Assembly: GCA_022448245.1 (NCBI GenBank)
Contig: JAKVCO010000008.1
Coordinates: 62,001-126,000 of the forward strand
Source: Paracoccaceae bacterium
GTDB lineage: Bacteria; Pseudomonadota; Alphaproteobacteria; Rhodobacterales; Rhodobacteraceae
Reading direction: 5' to 3'
Length of the DNA stretch: 64,000 bases
In this document: piece after piece, positions 18,963 through 27,751 of the stretch
Layout of the letters: each line of letters opens with the position of its first letter
Numbering within the stretch: the first letter of the stretch is position 1
Program-made: the position numbers and the translations under genes
The notes under the pieces: model-generated
Told to the model about the DNA's origin: nothing
The model's database searches: none
Seen by the model: only the letters and a program-made list of their open reading frames with translations

Positions 18963-19925
18963 TTACTGAACGACCGGAATACAGGCCGCGTTTTGGGCGA
19001 CGAGCGCCGAGCAGAAGCGGCGGGCATCTGCTACATCGTCAAACCCATGTGCGCGAAGGCGGTAGAACGTGCGACCCGCTTTTTCGGCCTTTTGGACCAC
19101 GCGGGACTTGCCTCCCATAAAGCTGCCGAAGCTGCCGGAGATGCGTTCCCATTCCGCGCGCGCCACTTCAGCGCTGTCATAAGCGCCAAGTTGGACCAGC
19201 CGTGTGCCCGCTGGAATGTCAGCCGGGTCGATATCGAGCGATGGTGCGACCTGTGCAGTTACAGGGGCGAAGGATGCCGGACGCACCTGAGGGCGCAAGG
19301 AACGTTTCACGCCGGGGCCAAGATCAGGCAGCGGGGCCGCGACGGGCTCTGCCACAGCAGGTGCCGACGCGGACCTCAGCGGCGCAACGGATGCGACCAC
19401 CTCGGCCTCAGGCGTCTCTGACGGTGCAAGAGGCTCAAGCGGCGTGGCGGTGGCCGAGAGTGCGTCGAGAAGGATTTGCAGATCGGTCTCTTCCGCAGGC
19501 GCCAGCGGCGAGGCAGCCACATCCTGGCCTTCGGGGACCACGATCTCATCCTGCGAGAGGGACGCAGAGACCAGCACGGCACCGGCAGCGTCTTCCTCGG
19601 TCAGCGACAGCGCAGGCGGTGCGAGCACGAGGGTATCACGAGGCGCAGACGCCGTGCCCACGGCAGCGACTTCATTGACAGCAAGACCCTGATGGCTTGC
19701 CGGAATGCCGCCCGGATTGTCCGGTGCTTTGCGCATGGGGCCATCGAGGGCAACAACAACGGGGACACCGCTCACGTCACGGGCGAGTATCTGATACCCC
19801 CACACCAGCACGCCTGCGATGAGCGCCAGAGACACGATCCCGCCCACGAAGTTTATAAGAGCACCTGCTCCGAGAGAATAACCCTCGGGCTCTGGCGCGT
19901 GCGCGCCGTAATCCATCTGTGCCAT
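18963..19925 (-). CDS. SPOR domain-containing protein
   Basis: A 320-residue single-pass envelope protein. After about 25 N-terminal cytoplasmic residues there is one membrane helix ('LINFVGGIVSLALIAGVLVWGYQIL'). A Pro/Ala/Glu-rich periplasmic linker of about 170 residues leads to a C-terminal SPOR domain ('TRLVQLGAYDSAEVARAEWERI' to 'ARRFCSALVAQNAACIPVV'). SPOR domains bind denuded glycan strands, usually at the septum. The start at 19925 (MAQMDYG) is chosen over the track start because it gives the expected short N-terminus. It lies between argS and nagZ. Confidence 0.87.
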   Translation of the reverse strand: MAQMDYGAHAPEPEGYSLGAGALINFVGGIVSLALIAGVLVWGYQILARDVSGVPVVVALDGPMRKAPDNPGGIPASHQGLAVNEVAAVGTASAPRDTLVLAPPALSLTEEDAAGAVLVSASLSQDEIVVPEGQDVAASPLAPAEETDLQILLDALSATATPLEPLAPSETPEAEVVASVAPLRSASAPAVAEPVAAPLPDLGPGVKRSLRPQVRPASFAPVTAQVAPSLDIDPADIPAGTRLVQLGAYDSAEVARAEWERISGSFGSFMGGKSRVVQKAEKAGRTFYRLRAHGFDDVADARRFCSALVAQNAACIPVVQ

Positions 19926-20003
19926 GTCCGCCTTTCTGCCCCGACTCTGCGGCCGGTGGTTCCTCAAACTCTGCCTCTCGGCCCCGTTTGAGCGCTTGTT
20001 AGA

Positions 20004-21740
20004 TCAGCGCATTTCCTGAGGAGCCGTTACGCCAAGAATACCCAATCCAGCGGACAAAACAACGGCCACGGCGCGGATCAGCGCGATTTTGGCCTGCGAT
20101 TCAGAAGTGTTGCCCTCCTGCAAGAACTTCATGGCGTCGCTGTCGCGGCCCATGGAGTAGCGCGTGTTAAAGCGCGCCGTCAGTTCGGACAGATAGAAGG
20201 CAATGCGGTGCGGCTCGTTCGTGCGGGCGGCGATCTCTACGAGGCGCGGCCATTCGGCGAGCTTTTTAGCCACCGTCACATCGGCCTCGTGATCAAGGCG
20301 TGCGGCGGCGGCGAGAGCCGCGTCAGACATGTCCATGCCAGCGGCTTCGGCCTTTTGGATGACCGAGCACACCCGTGCGTGGGCGTACTGCACATAATAG
20401 ACAGGGTTGTCGTTGTTCGTCTGCTTGACGACTTCCACGTCGAAATCGAGCGGCGCGTCGTTCTTGCGCGTGAGCATGATGAAGCGGATGGCGTCGCGGC
20501 CCACGAGTTCGACCATGTCGGCGGCCGTGACGAACGTCCCTGCCCGCTTGGACATTTTGAATTCCTGACCGTTTTGCAGGAGCTTCACGATGGCGATGAG
20601 CTTGATATCGAGGGGCGTTTTGCCGTCCGACAGGGCCGCGACCGCTGCGTTCATCCGCTTGACATAGCCGCCATGGTCGCGCCCGAAGACGTCGATGAGT
20701 AGGTCATAGCCCCGCTCGATCTTGTCGTAGTGATAGGCGATATCGGGAGCAAAATAGGTCCAGGAGCCGTCGGATTTCTTGATGGCCCGGTCCACGTCGT
20801 CGCCGTGGGCGGTGGACTTGAAGAGGGTCTGCTCGCGCGGTTCCCAGTCGTCGGGCGTCTTGCCCTTGGGGGCCTCGAGGACGCCTTCATAGATCAGGCC
20901 CTTGGCATCGAGGCTCGCGATGGCCTCTTCGATCCGGCCCGTGCCGTAAAGAGACTTCTCGGAAAAGAACACGTCCTGTTCGACCCCGAGGAGCGCCAGG
21001 TCCGCGCGGATCAGATCCATCATGGCGTCGGTGGCGAAGGTCCGGATATCGGCCAGCCAGACATCTTCGCCCTGATCGACATAACCGTCGCCGACCTTGT
21101 CTTTGAGTTCCTCGCCAAGCGGGATCAGGTAATCGCCGGGATAGGTGCCCTCGGGAAAGGCGATGTCGACCCCGTGAGCTTCGAGGTAGCGCAGGTAGAC
21201 GGACCGCGCGAGGGTGTCGACCTGGGAGCCGCCGTCGTTGATGTAGTATTCGCGCGTCACGTCATAGCCCGCATAGGCCAGAAGCGATGCCAGCGCGTCA
21301 CCGAAAACCGCGCCCCGCGTGTGGCCCACATGGATCGGCCCCGTTGGGTTGGTGGAGACGTATTCCACATTGACCCGAAGCCCCTGCCCCATGGTGGATT
21401 TGCCAAAGGCAGGCTGGGTCAGCACGGCCTGCAAGATGCCCGTCCAAGCATCGCCGCCAAGCGCCATGTTCAGAAAGCCAGGGCCTGCCACATCTGCAGA
21501 TGTGATCCGGTCGTCCGCCGTAAGTTTGGCTGCGAGAGCTTCCGCGATATCGCGTGGCTTCATCTTGGCGGGCTTGGCCAGAACCATGGCCGCGTTCGTC
21601 GCCATATCACCGTGCGCAGCATCTCGCGGCGGCTCCACCGTCACATTGGCATAATCGAGGCCCTCGGGCAGCGTGCCATCAGACACGAGCGCGTCGAGTG
21701 CGGAAATCACCAGCGTACGGATATCGGCGAAGAGGTTCAT
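20004..21740 (-). CDS. argS: Arginyl-tRNA synthetase
   Basis: Class I synthetase charging tRNA-Arg, 578 residues. It has the N-terminal additional domain, the HIGH-type motif 'GPIHVGHTRGAVFGD', and the KMSKS-like 'FKMSKRAGTFVTAADM'. The C-terminal DALR anticodon domain includes 'VYYVQYAHARVCSVIQKA' and ends 'LSAGLGILGVTAPQEMR'. It precedes the SPOR gene with a 78-base gap and follows dgt in the same orientation. Confidence 0.97.
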   Translation of the reverse strand: MNLFADIRTLVISALDALVSDGTLPEGLDYANVTVEPPRDAAHGDMATNAAMVLAKPAKMKPRDIAEALAAKLTADDRITSADVAGPGFLNMALGGDAWTGILQAVLTQPAFGKSTMGQGLRVNVEYVSTNPTGPIHVGHTRGAVFGDALASLLAYAGYDVTREYYINDGGSQVDTLARSVYLRYLEAHGVDIAFPEGTYPGDYLIPLGEELKDKVGDGYVDQGEDVWLADIRTFATDAMMDLIRADLALLGVEQDVFFSEKSLYGTGRIEEAIASLDAKGLIYEGVLEAPKGKTPDDWEPREQTLFKSTAHGDDVDRAIKKSDGSWTYFAPDIAYHYDKIERGYDLLIDVFGRDHGGYVKRMNAAVAALSDGKTPLDIKLIAIVKLLQNGQEFKMSKRAGTFVTAADMVELVGRDAIRFIMLTRKNDAPLDFDVEVVKQTNNDNPVYYVQYAHARVCSVIQKAEAAGMDMSDAALAAAARLDHEADVTVAKKLAEWPRLVEIAARTNEPHRIAFYLSELTARFNTRYSMGRDSDAMKFLQEGNTSESQAKIALIRAVAVVLSAGLGILGVTAPQEMR

Positions 21741-21790
21741 AGGTCTGCTCCTTTGGAGCGTCCCTCTACCATGCAGACACGGACGGTCAA

Positions 21791-22927
21791 TCAGCCGAGC
21801 AGGCGCTCGTGGATTTCTGCGGCATAGAGGTCAGTCATTCCGGCGATGTAATCGGCCACGAGTCGGGCAAGCGTCGTGTCATCGCGCACGGCCTCAATCT
21901 GGGGATGCCAGCTCGACGGCAGGTTCTCGGGCGCGGCCATGAAGGCCGGGAAGAGGTCCGAGACAATGCGCGTCGCTTCCGCGCGCTTCTCCATGACAGA
22001 AGGTGCGCGGTACATGCGCGCGAAAAGGAAGCTGCGGATCTGGGTCAGATCCCGCCAGATCGCCTCGGAAAACCGGACCACGGGCGCCCCGAGCTCGCGG
22101 ATGTCCTGCGCCGACTGCGCGCCAGAGGCCGACAGAAACCCGTCCGACGTGGCAATGACATCTTCTACCATCACGCCAAAGACTCGTCTGAGCGCCTCAT
22201 GACGGCGGCGTATCAGCTCCAGCCCCGGGTAGCGGCGATCGACCTCCTCAAAGCAAGTACTGATGATGGGCAGCTCCATGAGGTCATCCTCCGAGAAGAG
22301 CCCGGCCCGAAGCCCGTCCATCAGGTCATGGTTATTGTAGGCCACATCATCGGAGAGAGCGGCCACCTGCGCCTCAGCACTGGCATGCGTGTGAAGCTCC
22401 AGATCGTGCACGGCATTATAGTCCGCCAGCGCGTAAGGCAGATCGCCCGTCACGGGGCCGTTGTGCTTGGCGATGCCCTCGAGGCTCTCCCACGTCAGGT
22501 TCAGCCCGTCCCATTCTGCATAGTGACGCTCGAGCGCGGTGACGATCCGGATGGCCTGCGCGTTGTGATCAAATCCGCCATAGGGCCCCATCAGCGCGTG
22601 AAGCGCATCCTCGCCCGTGTGACCAAACGGCGTGTGGCCAAGATCATGGGCCAGCGCGACAGCCTCTGTGAGCTCTGTATCCAGGCCCATATGCCCCGCG
22701 ATCGTCCGCGCGACCTGCGCCACTTCGATCGAATGCGTCAGTCGCGTCCGATAGTAATCGCCCTCGTCTGCCACAAAGACCTGTGTCTTGTGCTTGAGCC
22801 GCCGGAAGGCAGAGGAATGGATAATGCGGTCACGATCCCGCTGGAAGCAGGAGCGGTGCATGCTCTCTGGCTCTTCAAAGAGCCTTCCCCGCGATTGCGC
22901 GGGACTGTCGGAATAGACCGCTGCCAC
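21791..22927 (-). CDS. dgt: Deoxyguanosinetriphosphate triphosphohydrolase-like protein
   Basis: HD-superfamily dNTP triphosphohydrolase, 378 residues from the preferred start. 'QRDRDRIIHSSAFRRLKHKTQVF' and the metal-binding 'RTRLTHSIEVAQ' with 'HDLGHTPFGHTGE' are diagnostic. The track frame begins with a TTG at 22999 and an N-terminus unlike the family. The GTG at 22927 gives 'AAVYSDSPAQSRGRLFEEPES', the usual family beginning, so I prefer it. It is divergent from erpA. Confidence 0.92.
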   Translation of the reverse strand: MAAVYSDSPAQSRGRLFEEPESMHRSCFQRDRDRIIHSSAFRRLKHKTQVFVADEGDYYRTRLTHSIEVAQVARTIAGHMGLDTELTEAVALAHDLGHTPFGHTGEDALHALMGPYGGFDHNAQAIRIVTALERHYAEWDGLNLTWESLEGIAKHNGPVTGDLPYALADYNAVHDLELHTHASAEAQVAALSDDVAYNNHDLMDGLRAGLFSEDDLMELPIISTCFEEVDRRYPGLELIRRRHEALRRVFGVMVEDVIATSDGFLSASGAQSAQDIRELGAPVVRFSEAIWRDLTQIRSFLFARMYRAPSVMEKRAEATRIVSDLFPAFMAAPENLPSSWHPQIEAVRDDTTLARLVADYIAGMTDLYAAEIHERLLG

Positions 22928-23013
22928 TGTCCCTGGCCCTGCTGTCGCGCGGCTTGTGCCGCTCTGCCCTCTGACTATATGCTTATGACTGCAATGCAAC
23001 TGCGGATGTCGCC

Positions 23014-23343
23014 ATGCTGACCTTGCCCCCCAAAGTTACGCCCCGTGCGTTTGAACGTCTCTCGGAAATCGGCGCTGCTGATCAGGGGAAGGTTTTGCGT
23101 GTGGCTGTGGAAGGCGGCGGATGCTCGGGCTTTCAATATGAGATCGATTTGGACGATGCCGCGAAGGACGACGACCTCGTTCTAACCGGCGAAGGCGAGA
23201 CGGTGGTGATCGATAGCGTGTCCCTGCCTTTCCTGGCTGACGCCGTCATCGACTTCACCGAAGAGCTAATCGGCGCGCGGTTCACCATCCAGAACCCGAA
23301 TGCGACGTCCTCTTGCGGCTGCGGGACATCCTTTTCAATCTGA
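23014..23343 (+). CDS. erpA: Iron-sulfur cluster insertion protein ErpA/IscA family
   Basis: A-type Fe-S carrier of 109 residues. The three cluster ligands are Cys37 in 'GGGCSGF' and Cys101 and Cys103 in 'SSCGCGTSFSI'. 'VLRVAVEGGGCSGFQYEIDLDD' is the core signature. It delivers Fe-S clusters to apo-enzymes. The gene stands alone, divergent from dgt, and is closed by a terminator at 23368. Confidence 0.93.
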   Translation: MLTLPPKVTPRAFERLSEIGAADQGKVLRVAVEGGGCSGFQYEIDLDDAAKDDDLVLTGEGETVVIDSVSLPFLADAVIDFTEELIGARFTIQNPNATSSCGCGTSFSI

Positions 23344-23367
23344 TCCCGCACTAGGATGCGTTTTCGA

Positions 23368-23389
23368 GGGCCCCATCCGGGCCCTTTTT
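23368..23389 (+). terminator. Rho-independent terminator after erpA
   Basis: A GGGCCC arm at 23368-23373 pairs with GGGCCC at 23379-23384 around a 5-base loop, followed by TTTTT. It is 25 bases past the erpA stop. Confidence 0.75.
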
Positions 23390-23814
23390 CGTGTTTGAAC
23401 GCCCCGCAGCCCCGCCAAGGGCACCTCATTGTGCGCCTCCAGACGTCGAAAACCCCACCACAAGGGTCCCCCGGCAAAAAAATTTAGGGATTTGAAAACT
23501 TTTTTTGGGAGGGAGACGTGAGCATTGTTACAAAAATAAGAGCCAGTAATTCTTTCAAATCGCGCCAAATTGGACGTTTGAATACATCTGTGCACAGAAA
23601 TTCTCGCATCGGTGCACGCATGCGAGCCTCGGCTCACAACAAGCTCCCGAACTGCACGCGTTACTGTGAATTTACCAATACTTCTAATCTGCTGGGGGGC
23701 ACCCATCTGTCAGTCATCGGACGGCGGCACCGACACACACAAGCCACCGACCGGACCAAACTCAAACGGCTCCGACCCGACCAAACTGGGGCCACACACA
23801 TAAAGGAAAGACCC
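23390..23814 (+). other. Long gene-free leader before a small secreted protein
   Basis: About 425 bases between the erpA terminator and the next start. The stretch is AT-richer than its surroundings, with A7 and T7 runs near 23474-23510 and a CTCGCAT...ATGCGAG inverted repeat at 23603-23626. A 99-codon open frame from a GTG at 23518 behind a good GGGAGGGAG site runs in phase into the secreted-protein gene. Its composition is not protein-like, and the signal peptide at 23815 argues for the internal start. I see no RNA gene I can name. Confidence 0.4.
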
Positions 23815-24135
23815 ATGTTCAAGAACTTCGCAATCGCCGCTACCGCCATCGCTCTGACTGCAGGCGCAGCTTCAGCCGGCTCCTTCATCGGCAACCAGGA
23901 CGGCTTCGCAGAAGGCGACCACGCTGTTGAGCTGAGCCTCGTTCGGTCCGACGCACCCGGCACGGTTGTGCTCGAGACGCTGAAAGGTGACGTGCTTGCC
24001 TCGGCTGACATCAACGCCGGCGCCAACGCCAACGTTCTTCTCAACAGCAACCGCGGCCTGATGGACGACGTCGTCGCCAAGCTGATCATCAACGGCGAAG
24101 TCGCCGACGAGAAGCGCATCGAGGTGGCTGAGTAA
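23815..24135 (+). CDS. Small secreted hypothetical protein
   Basis: A 106-residue exported protein. The signal peptide 'MFKNFAIAATAIALTAGAASA' is textbook, with cleavage before GSFIG. The mature part of about 85 residues is acidic ('DGFAEGDHAVELSLVRSDAPGTVVLETLKGDVL'), looks like a compact beta protein, and lacks cysteines. AAGGAAAG lies before the ATG. The unusually long upstream leader and the strong terminator at 24176 suggest a single, highly expressed gene. I do not recognise the family. Confidence 0.75.
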   Translation: MFKNFAIAATAIALTAGAASAGSFIGNQDGFAEGDHAVELSLVRSDAPGTVVLETLKGDVLASADINAGANANVLLNSNRGLMDDVVAKLIINGEVADEKRIEVAE

Positions 24136-24175
24136 TCCCTTCGCCTCTCAAGTTCCCCCGAGAGGCGCTCTCGAA

Positions 24176-24205
24176 GGGCCGGAGCGTAAAGCTCCGGCCC
24201 TTTTT
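24176..24205 (+). terminator. Strong Rho-independent terminator
   Basis: GGGCCGGAGC at 24176-24185 and GCTCCGGCCC at 24191-24200 form a perfect 10-bp stem with a 5-base loop, then TTTTT. It closes the secreted-protein gene. Confidence 0.9.
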
Positions 24206-24242
24206 CGTTGCGCCCCGCCCGTAGCTGGGCGACACCGGTTCC

Positions 24243-25022
24243 ATGAAAATCGCATCCTTCAATATCAATGGTGTCAAAGCCCGGATCGAGGCCCTTTTGG
24301 GGTGGCTCGACGAGGCGGCGCCCGACGTGGTTGTCTTGCAAGAGATCAAGAGCGTGGACGAAGGCTTCCCGCGCGAGCTGATCGAGGAAAAAGGCTACAA
24401 CGTCGAAACCCACGGCCAAAAAGGGTTCAACGGGGTGGCGATCCTCTCGAAGCTGCCGCTCGAAGATGTCACGCGCGGCCTGCCCGGCGATGACAGTGAC
24501 GAGCAGGCGCGTTGGATCGAAGCCACCGTTGTGGGCGAGCGTGCGATCCGCGTGTGCGGGCTCTACCTGCCGAATGGCAACCCTGCGCCCGGTCCGAAAT
24601 ACGATTACAAACTCGCCTGGATGAAGCGTTTGAAGGCCCGCGCCGAGGCGCTTTTGGCCGCCGAAGAACCCGCGCTGATGGCCGGTGACTACAACATCAT
24701 TCCGCAGCCAGAGGACGCAAAGCGACCCGAGGTCTGGACCGAAGACGCGCTTTTCCGTCCGGAGTCCCGCACCGCGTGGCGCGAGATCCTGAACCTTGGC
24801 TTCACGGAGGCTTTCCGCGCCCGCCAGCCTGGCCCTGGGCATTATTCGTTCTGGGACTACCAGCGCGGTGCATGGGAGAACGACGATGGTATCCGCATCG
24901 ACCACTTCCTCCTGACGCCACAATGCGCTGATTTGCTTGAAGAATGTATGATTGACCGCGAAGTACGTGCAGGCAACAAGCCCTCCGATCACGTGCCGAT
25001 TTGGGTTCAGCTCGCGGCTTAG
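24243..25022 (+). CDS. xth: Exodeoxyribonuclease III
   Basis: AP endonuclease/3' exonuclease of 259 residues for base-excision repair. Motifs in order are 'MKIASFNINGVKAR', 'DVVVLQEIKSVDEGFP' (metal-binding Glu), 'GLYLPNGNP', 'LMAGDYNIIPQPEDA', 'GHYSFWDYQRGAW' and 'IRIDHFLLTP' with 'KPSDHVPIWVQL' (catalytic His). It ends 4 bases into the convergent FAD monooxygenase gene. Confidence 0.96.
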   Translation: MKIASFNINGVKARIEALLGWLDEAAPDVVVLQEIKSVDEGFPRELIEEKGYNVETHGQKGFNGVAILSKLPLEDVTRGLPGDDSDEQARWIEATVVGERAIRVCGLYLPNGNPAPGPKYDYKLAWMKRLKARAEALLAAEEPALMAGDYNIIPQPEDAKRPEVWTEDALFRPESRTAWREILNLGFTEAFRARQPGPGHYSFWDYQRGAWENDDGIRIDHFLLTPQCADLLEECMIDREVRAGNKPSDHVPIWVQLAA

Positions 25023-26146
25023 ACCTTCGTCACATCGTAGTTGTAAAGCCAGTCAAACTGCCGCGCGATGAGGCCCGGCGCGAGCGTGCTGACTGCGCGC
25101 AGCCCTGTATGGCCGATGACCCGAGCCACAGCGTTGGAATGGTGAAACCGCGTGGCATTGGCGCGCACGGCCTTCATCACGCGGGCAACCCGCGGGACGC
25201 GGAGGCTCTCATAAGCGCCCAATGCCGCGTCAGGGTCGTCGTATTTCTCCCACGACGCAGCCAGCGCCCAGGCATCTTCGAACGCCATGCAGGCGCCTTG
25301 CGCCATGTAGGGCAGCATGGCGTGCGCGGCATCGCCCAACAGAACCACATTCCCTTCCGACCATCGAGGAGGCAGCTTGTGGTTAAAGAGGCCCCAGAGA
25401 TGCACTTTCTCCGCGCGCCCGATGAGTTCGCCCACAGGGCCACCAAAAGCGGACAAGCGCGCCGCCATATCAGCTTGGGAGACCTCTTGCTGCCAACCTT
25501 CGGCCGCGCGCTCGGCGGTGTCCTCACCAACGACGACGTTAATCAATTCACCTTGCTGGATTGGATAGACGACCACGTGAGCGCCGGGGCCCATGTAGAC
25601 GCTCACCCCACCCCGCGTGATGGGTTTGGGCGGACGAACCAGCGCACGCCACGCGGCTTGGCCGGAGAACTCAGGAGCCGCGAGATCAGGTGCCACATGG
25701 GCACGAAACGCTGACTTTACCCCGTCAGCGGCGACAAAGAGATCGGCCTCTGGCGCGTCCTCTGGTGTGATCTTGGCCCCAAGCTCCAGCCGCACGCCCG
25801 CGTCCTGACAGCCGGCCTCGAGTAATCCCAGCAGCTCGGGCCGATGAAACAGACGCACCTCGCGACTGGAGGAGTTCGGCAGGACCGCCACCCGGCGCCC
25901 AAGATGATCGTGGAGCGTGGTGCCCTCACCCTGAAAAGCTGAGCTGGGATCGAGGCCAAGCGCGCGCAAAACGCGCAGGCCGTTGGAGGCCACTTGGATG
26001 CCGGCGCCGACTTCCTCAAAGGAAGGCGCTTGCTCGTAGACCGTGACGGATGCCCCACGACGGGCAAAGCAAAGGGCGGCACACAGGCCGCCCAATCCTC
26101 CGCCGATCACGGCGATGTTCTGATCTTTCAATGGCTGTACGGCCAA
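25019..26146 (-). CDS. FAD-dependent monooxygenase (aromatic hydroxylase type)
   Basis: A 375-residue group A flavoprotein hydroxylase. The FAD dinucleotide fold is 'IAVIGGGLGGLCAALCFARRGASVTVYEQ', a GAGIQ-type motif follows in 'EEVGAGIQVASNGLRVLRALGL', then 'LFVAADGVKSAFR' (DG motif) and 'VVLLGDAAHAMLPYMAQGACMAFEDAWAL' (GD motif). The form is like salicylate/3-hydroxybenzoate hydroxylases and the UbiH group, so the substrate is uncertain. The start appears to be TTG, as no ATG lies near the Rossmann motif. It is 15 bases downstream of dksA. Confidence 0.87.
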   Translation of the reverse strand: MAVQPLKDQNIAVIGGGLGGLCAALCFARRGASVTVYEQAPSFEEVGAGIQVASNGLRVLRALGLDPSSAFQGEGTTLHDHLGRRVAVLPNSSSREVRLFHRPELLGLLEAGCQDAGVRLELGAKITPEDAPEADLFVAADGVKSAFRAHVAPDLAAPEFSGQAAWRALVRPPKPITRGGVSVYMGPGAHVVVYPIQQGELINVVVGEDTAERAAEGWQQEVSQADMAARLSAFGGPVGELIGRAEKVHLWGLFNHKLPPRWSEGNVVLLGDAAHAMLPYMAQGACMAFEDAWALAASWEKYDDPDAALGAYESLRVPRVARVMKAVRANATRFHHSNAVARVIGHTGLRAVSTLAPGLIARQFDWLYNYDVTKV

Positions 26147-26161
26147 AGCTAACCTGCTGGC

Positions 26162-26584
26162 TTAGTCGTCGCGGTGGACTTTCTCGCGGCGCTCGTGACG
26201 CTCCTGCGCCTCAAGCGACATCGTCGCGATCGGGCGAGCGTCGAGACGCTTGAGCGAGATCGGATCTCCGGTCACCTGGCAGTAGCCATACTCACCCTCG
26301 TCGATGCGGCGCAGCGCCGCGTCGATCTTGCCGACGAGCTTGCGCTGACGATCGCGGGTCCGAAGCTCCAGCGCGCGGTCCGTCTCCTCGGACGCGCGGT
26401 CTGCGATGTCCGGGATGTTGCGCGTGCTGTCCTTCATGCCCTCGATGGTGTCGCGGCTGTCGTTCATCAGCTCCGACTTCCAGGCAGTAAGTTTGCGGCG
26501 GAAATATTCGACCTGCCGGTCGTTCATAAACGGCTCATCTTCAGCAGGACGATAATCTTCTGGAAGGAAAGTCTCAGCTTTCAT
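26162..26584 (-). CDS. dksA: DksA-type RNA polymerase-binding factor lacking the zinc cysteines
   Basis: DksA (140 residues) enters the RNA polymerase secondary channel and works with ppGpp in the stringent response. The coiled-coil tip 'DIADRA' at residues 59-64 keeps the two functional Asp residues and Ala. In the C-terminal zinc finger only Cys102 remains: the other three cysteine positions read Thr105, Ser123 and Ala126. Such low-cysteine DksA proteins are known in Rhodobacter relatives and do not need zinc. The ATG follows an AGGTGCG ribosome site. The gene is divergent from moxR. Confidence 0.9.
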   Translation of the reverse strand: MKAETFLPEDYRPAEDEPFMNDRQVEYFRRKLTAWKSELMNDSRDTIEGMKDSTRNIPDIADRASEETDRALELRTRDRQRKLVGKIDAALRRIDEGEYGYCQVTGDPISLKRLDARPIATMSLEAQERHERREKVHRDD

Positions 26585-26794
26585 GGCGCACCTTTTTTAT
26601 CGCTTGGCGACTGTGGCGCTTTCCAGGCTCTGTGGCCTGTCCCCGTCACGCCCCTTCGCACTCCTCTAGGGGCGGCCTAAAGGTTTTCATTAAGGTTGTC
26701 ACCCGTGAAAAGCGCTGGAAACGCCGCTAAGAACCGATATGTGAACGGGCAACAGGCCTCGCGGCCGCAGATGCATAGAAGTTGGTGCGAAATC

Positions 26795-27634
26795 ATGAAA
26801 TTTACTTCCACGGACAGCTACATAGCCACCCAAGACCTCACGGTTGCGGTTAACGCGGCCGTCACTTTGGAGCGCCCGCTCCTTGTGAAAGGTGAACCTG
26901 GCACGGGCAAAACGGAGCTCGCACGCCAAGTGGCTTCGTCCCTTGAGATGGAAATGGTGGAGTGGCACATCAAGTCGACCACCCGTGCGCAACAGGGCCT
27001 TTATGAATACGACGCCGTCAGCCGCCTGCGCGACAGCCAGCTAGGCGATGAACGCGTGAAAGACGTCTCGAACTACATCAAACAGGGCAAGCTCTGGCAG
27101 GCCTTCACGGCACCCGAGAAGGTGGTTCTGCTGATTGATGAGATCGACAAGGCCGATATCGAATTCCCCAACGACCTCCTCCAGGAGCTCGATAAGATGG
27201 AATTCCACGTCTACGAGACTGGTGAGACTGTTCGCGCGGTGAATCGCCCCGTGGTCATCATCACCTCGAACAATGAGAAAGAGCTGCCGGACGCGTTCCT
27301 GCGCCGCTGCTTCTTCCACTACATCCGGTTCCCGGAGCCCGAGGTGATGCGCCAGATCGTCGAAGTGCATCATCCCGGCATCAAAGAAAGCCTGCTCGCG
27401 ACCGCCCTAACCCAGTTCTACGAGATCCGGGAAACCGCCGGCCTGAAGAAGAAGCCTTCCACGTCCGAAGTGATTGACTGGCTCAAGCTCCTCCTCGCAG
27501 AGGATCTGACCGCCGAGGACATTCGCCGCGACGGCCCGTCGGCGCTGCCGAAACTCCACGGGGCACTTCTGAAAAACGAGCAGGATGTGCAGCTTTTCGA
27601 GAAACTGGCCTTCATGGCGCGCGCACAGCGTTAA
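26795..27634 (+). CDS. MoxR-family AAA ATPase
   Basis: A 279-residue AAA+ ATPase. Walker A is 'GEPGTGKT' at residues 33-40, Walker B is 'VVLLIDEIDKAD', sensor 1 is 'VVIITSNNEKELPDAFLRRC' with the Arg finger, and a lid domain follows. MoxR proteins act as chaperones with VWA-domain partners. A VWA gene lies 2.2 kb downstream in the same direction, behind GNAT, DUF2927 and small membrane protein genes. The start at 26795 (MKFTSTDSYIATQ) is the family-typical beginning; the track frame begins 33 codons earlier. Confidence 0.92.
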   Translation: MKFTSTDSYIATQDLTVAVNAAVTLERPLLVKGEPGTGKTELARQVASSLEMEMVEWHIKSTTRAQQGLYEYDAVSRLRDSQLGDERVKDVSNYIKQGKLWQAFTAPEKVVLLIDEIDKADIEFPNDLLQELDKMEFHVYETGETVRAVNRPVVIITSNNEKELPDAFLRRCFFHYIRFPEPEVMRQIVEVHHPGIKESLLATALTQFYEIRETAGLKKKPSTSEVIDWLKLLLAEDLTAEDIRRDGPSALPKLHGALLKNEQDVQLFEKLAFMARAQR

Positions 27635-27751
27635 AGGTGCCACACATATAGTGAAATGTGGCCTTCGCCCCATTTCCGCCACATTTGGCACAACTTTCCG
27701 CCACACGGGATTCCTAAGGTTTTCCTAAATTTAAAAAGGGACATAAGGCCC

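Noticed and set aside
22928-22999. Upstream TTG start for dgt
   Set aside because: The added 24 residues do not resemble the family N-terminus; GTG at 22927 gives the conserved beginning.
23518-23814. N-terminal extension of the small secreted protein from GTG 23518
   Set aside because: It has a good ribosome site, but the extension would bury a textbook signal peptide and is not protein-like. Kept only as an observation on the leader.
23661-24992. 443-residue minus-strand ORF opposite the secreted protein and xth
   Set aside because: Spans two real genes and a terminator; protein text is shadow-like.
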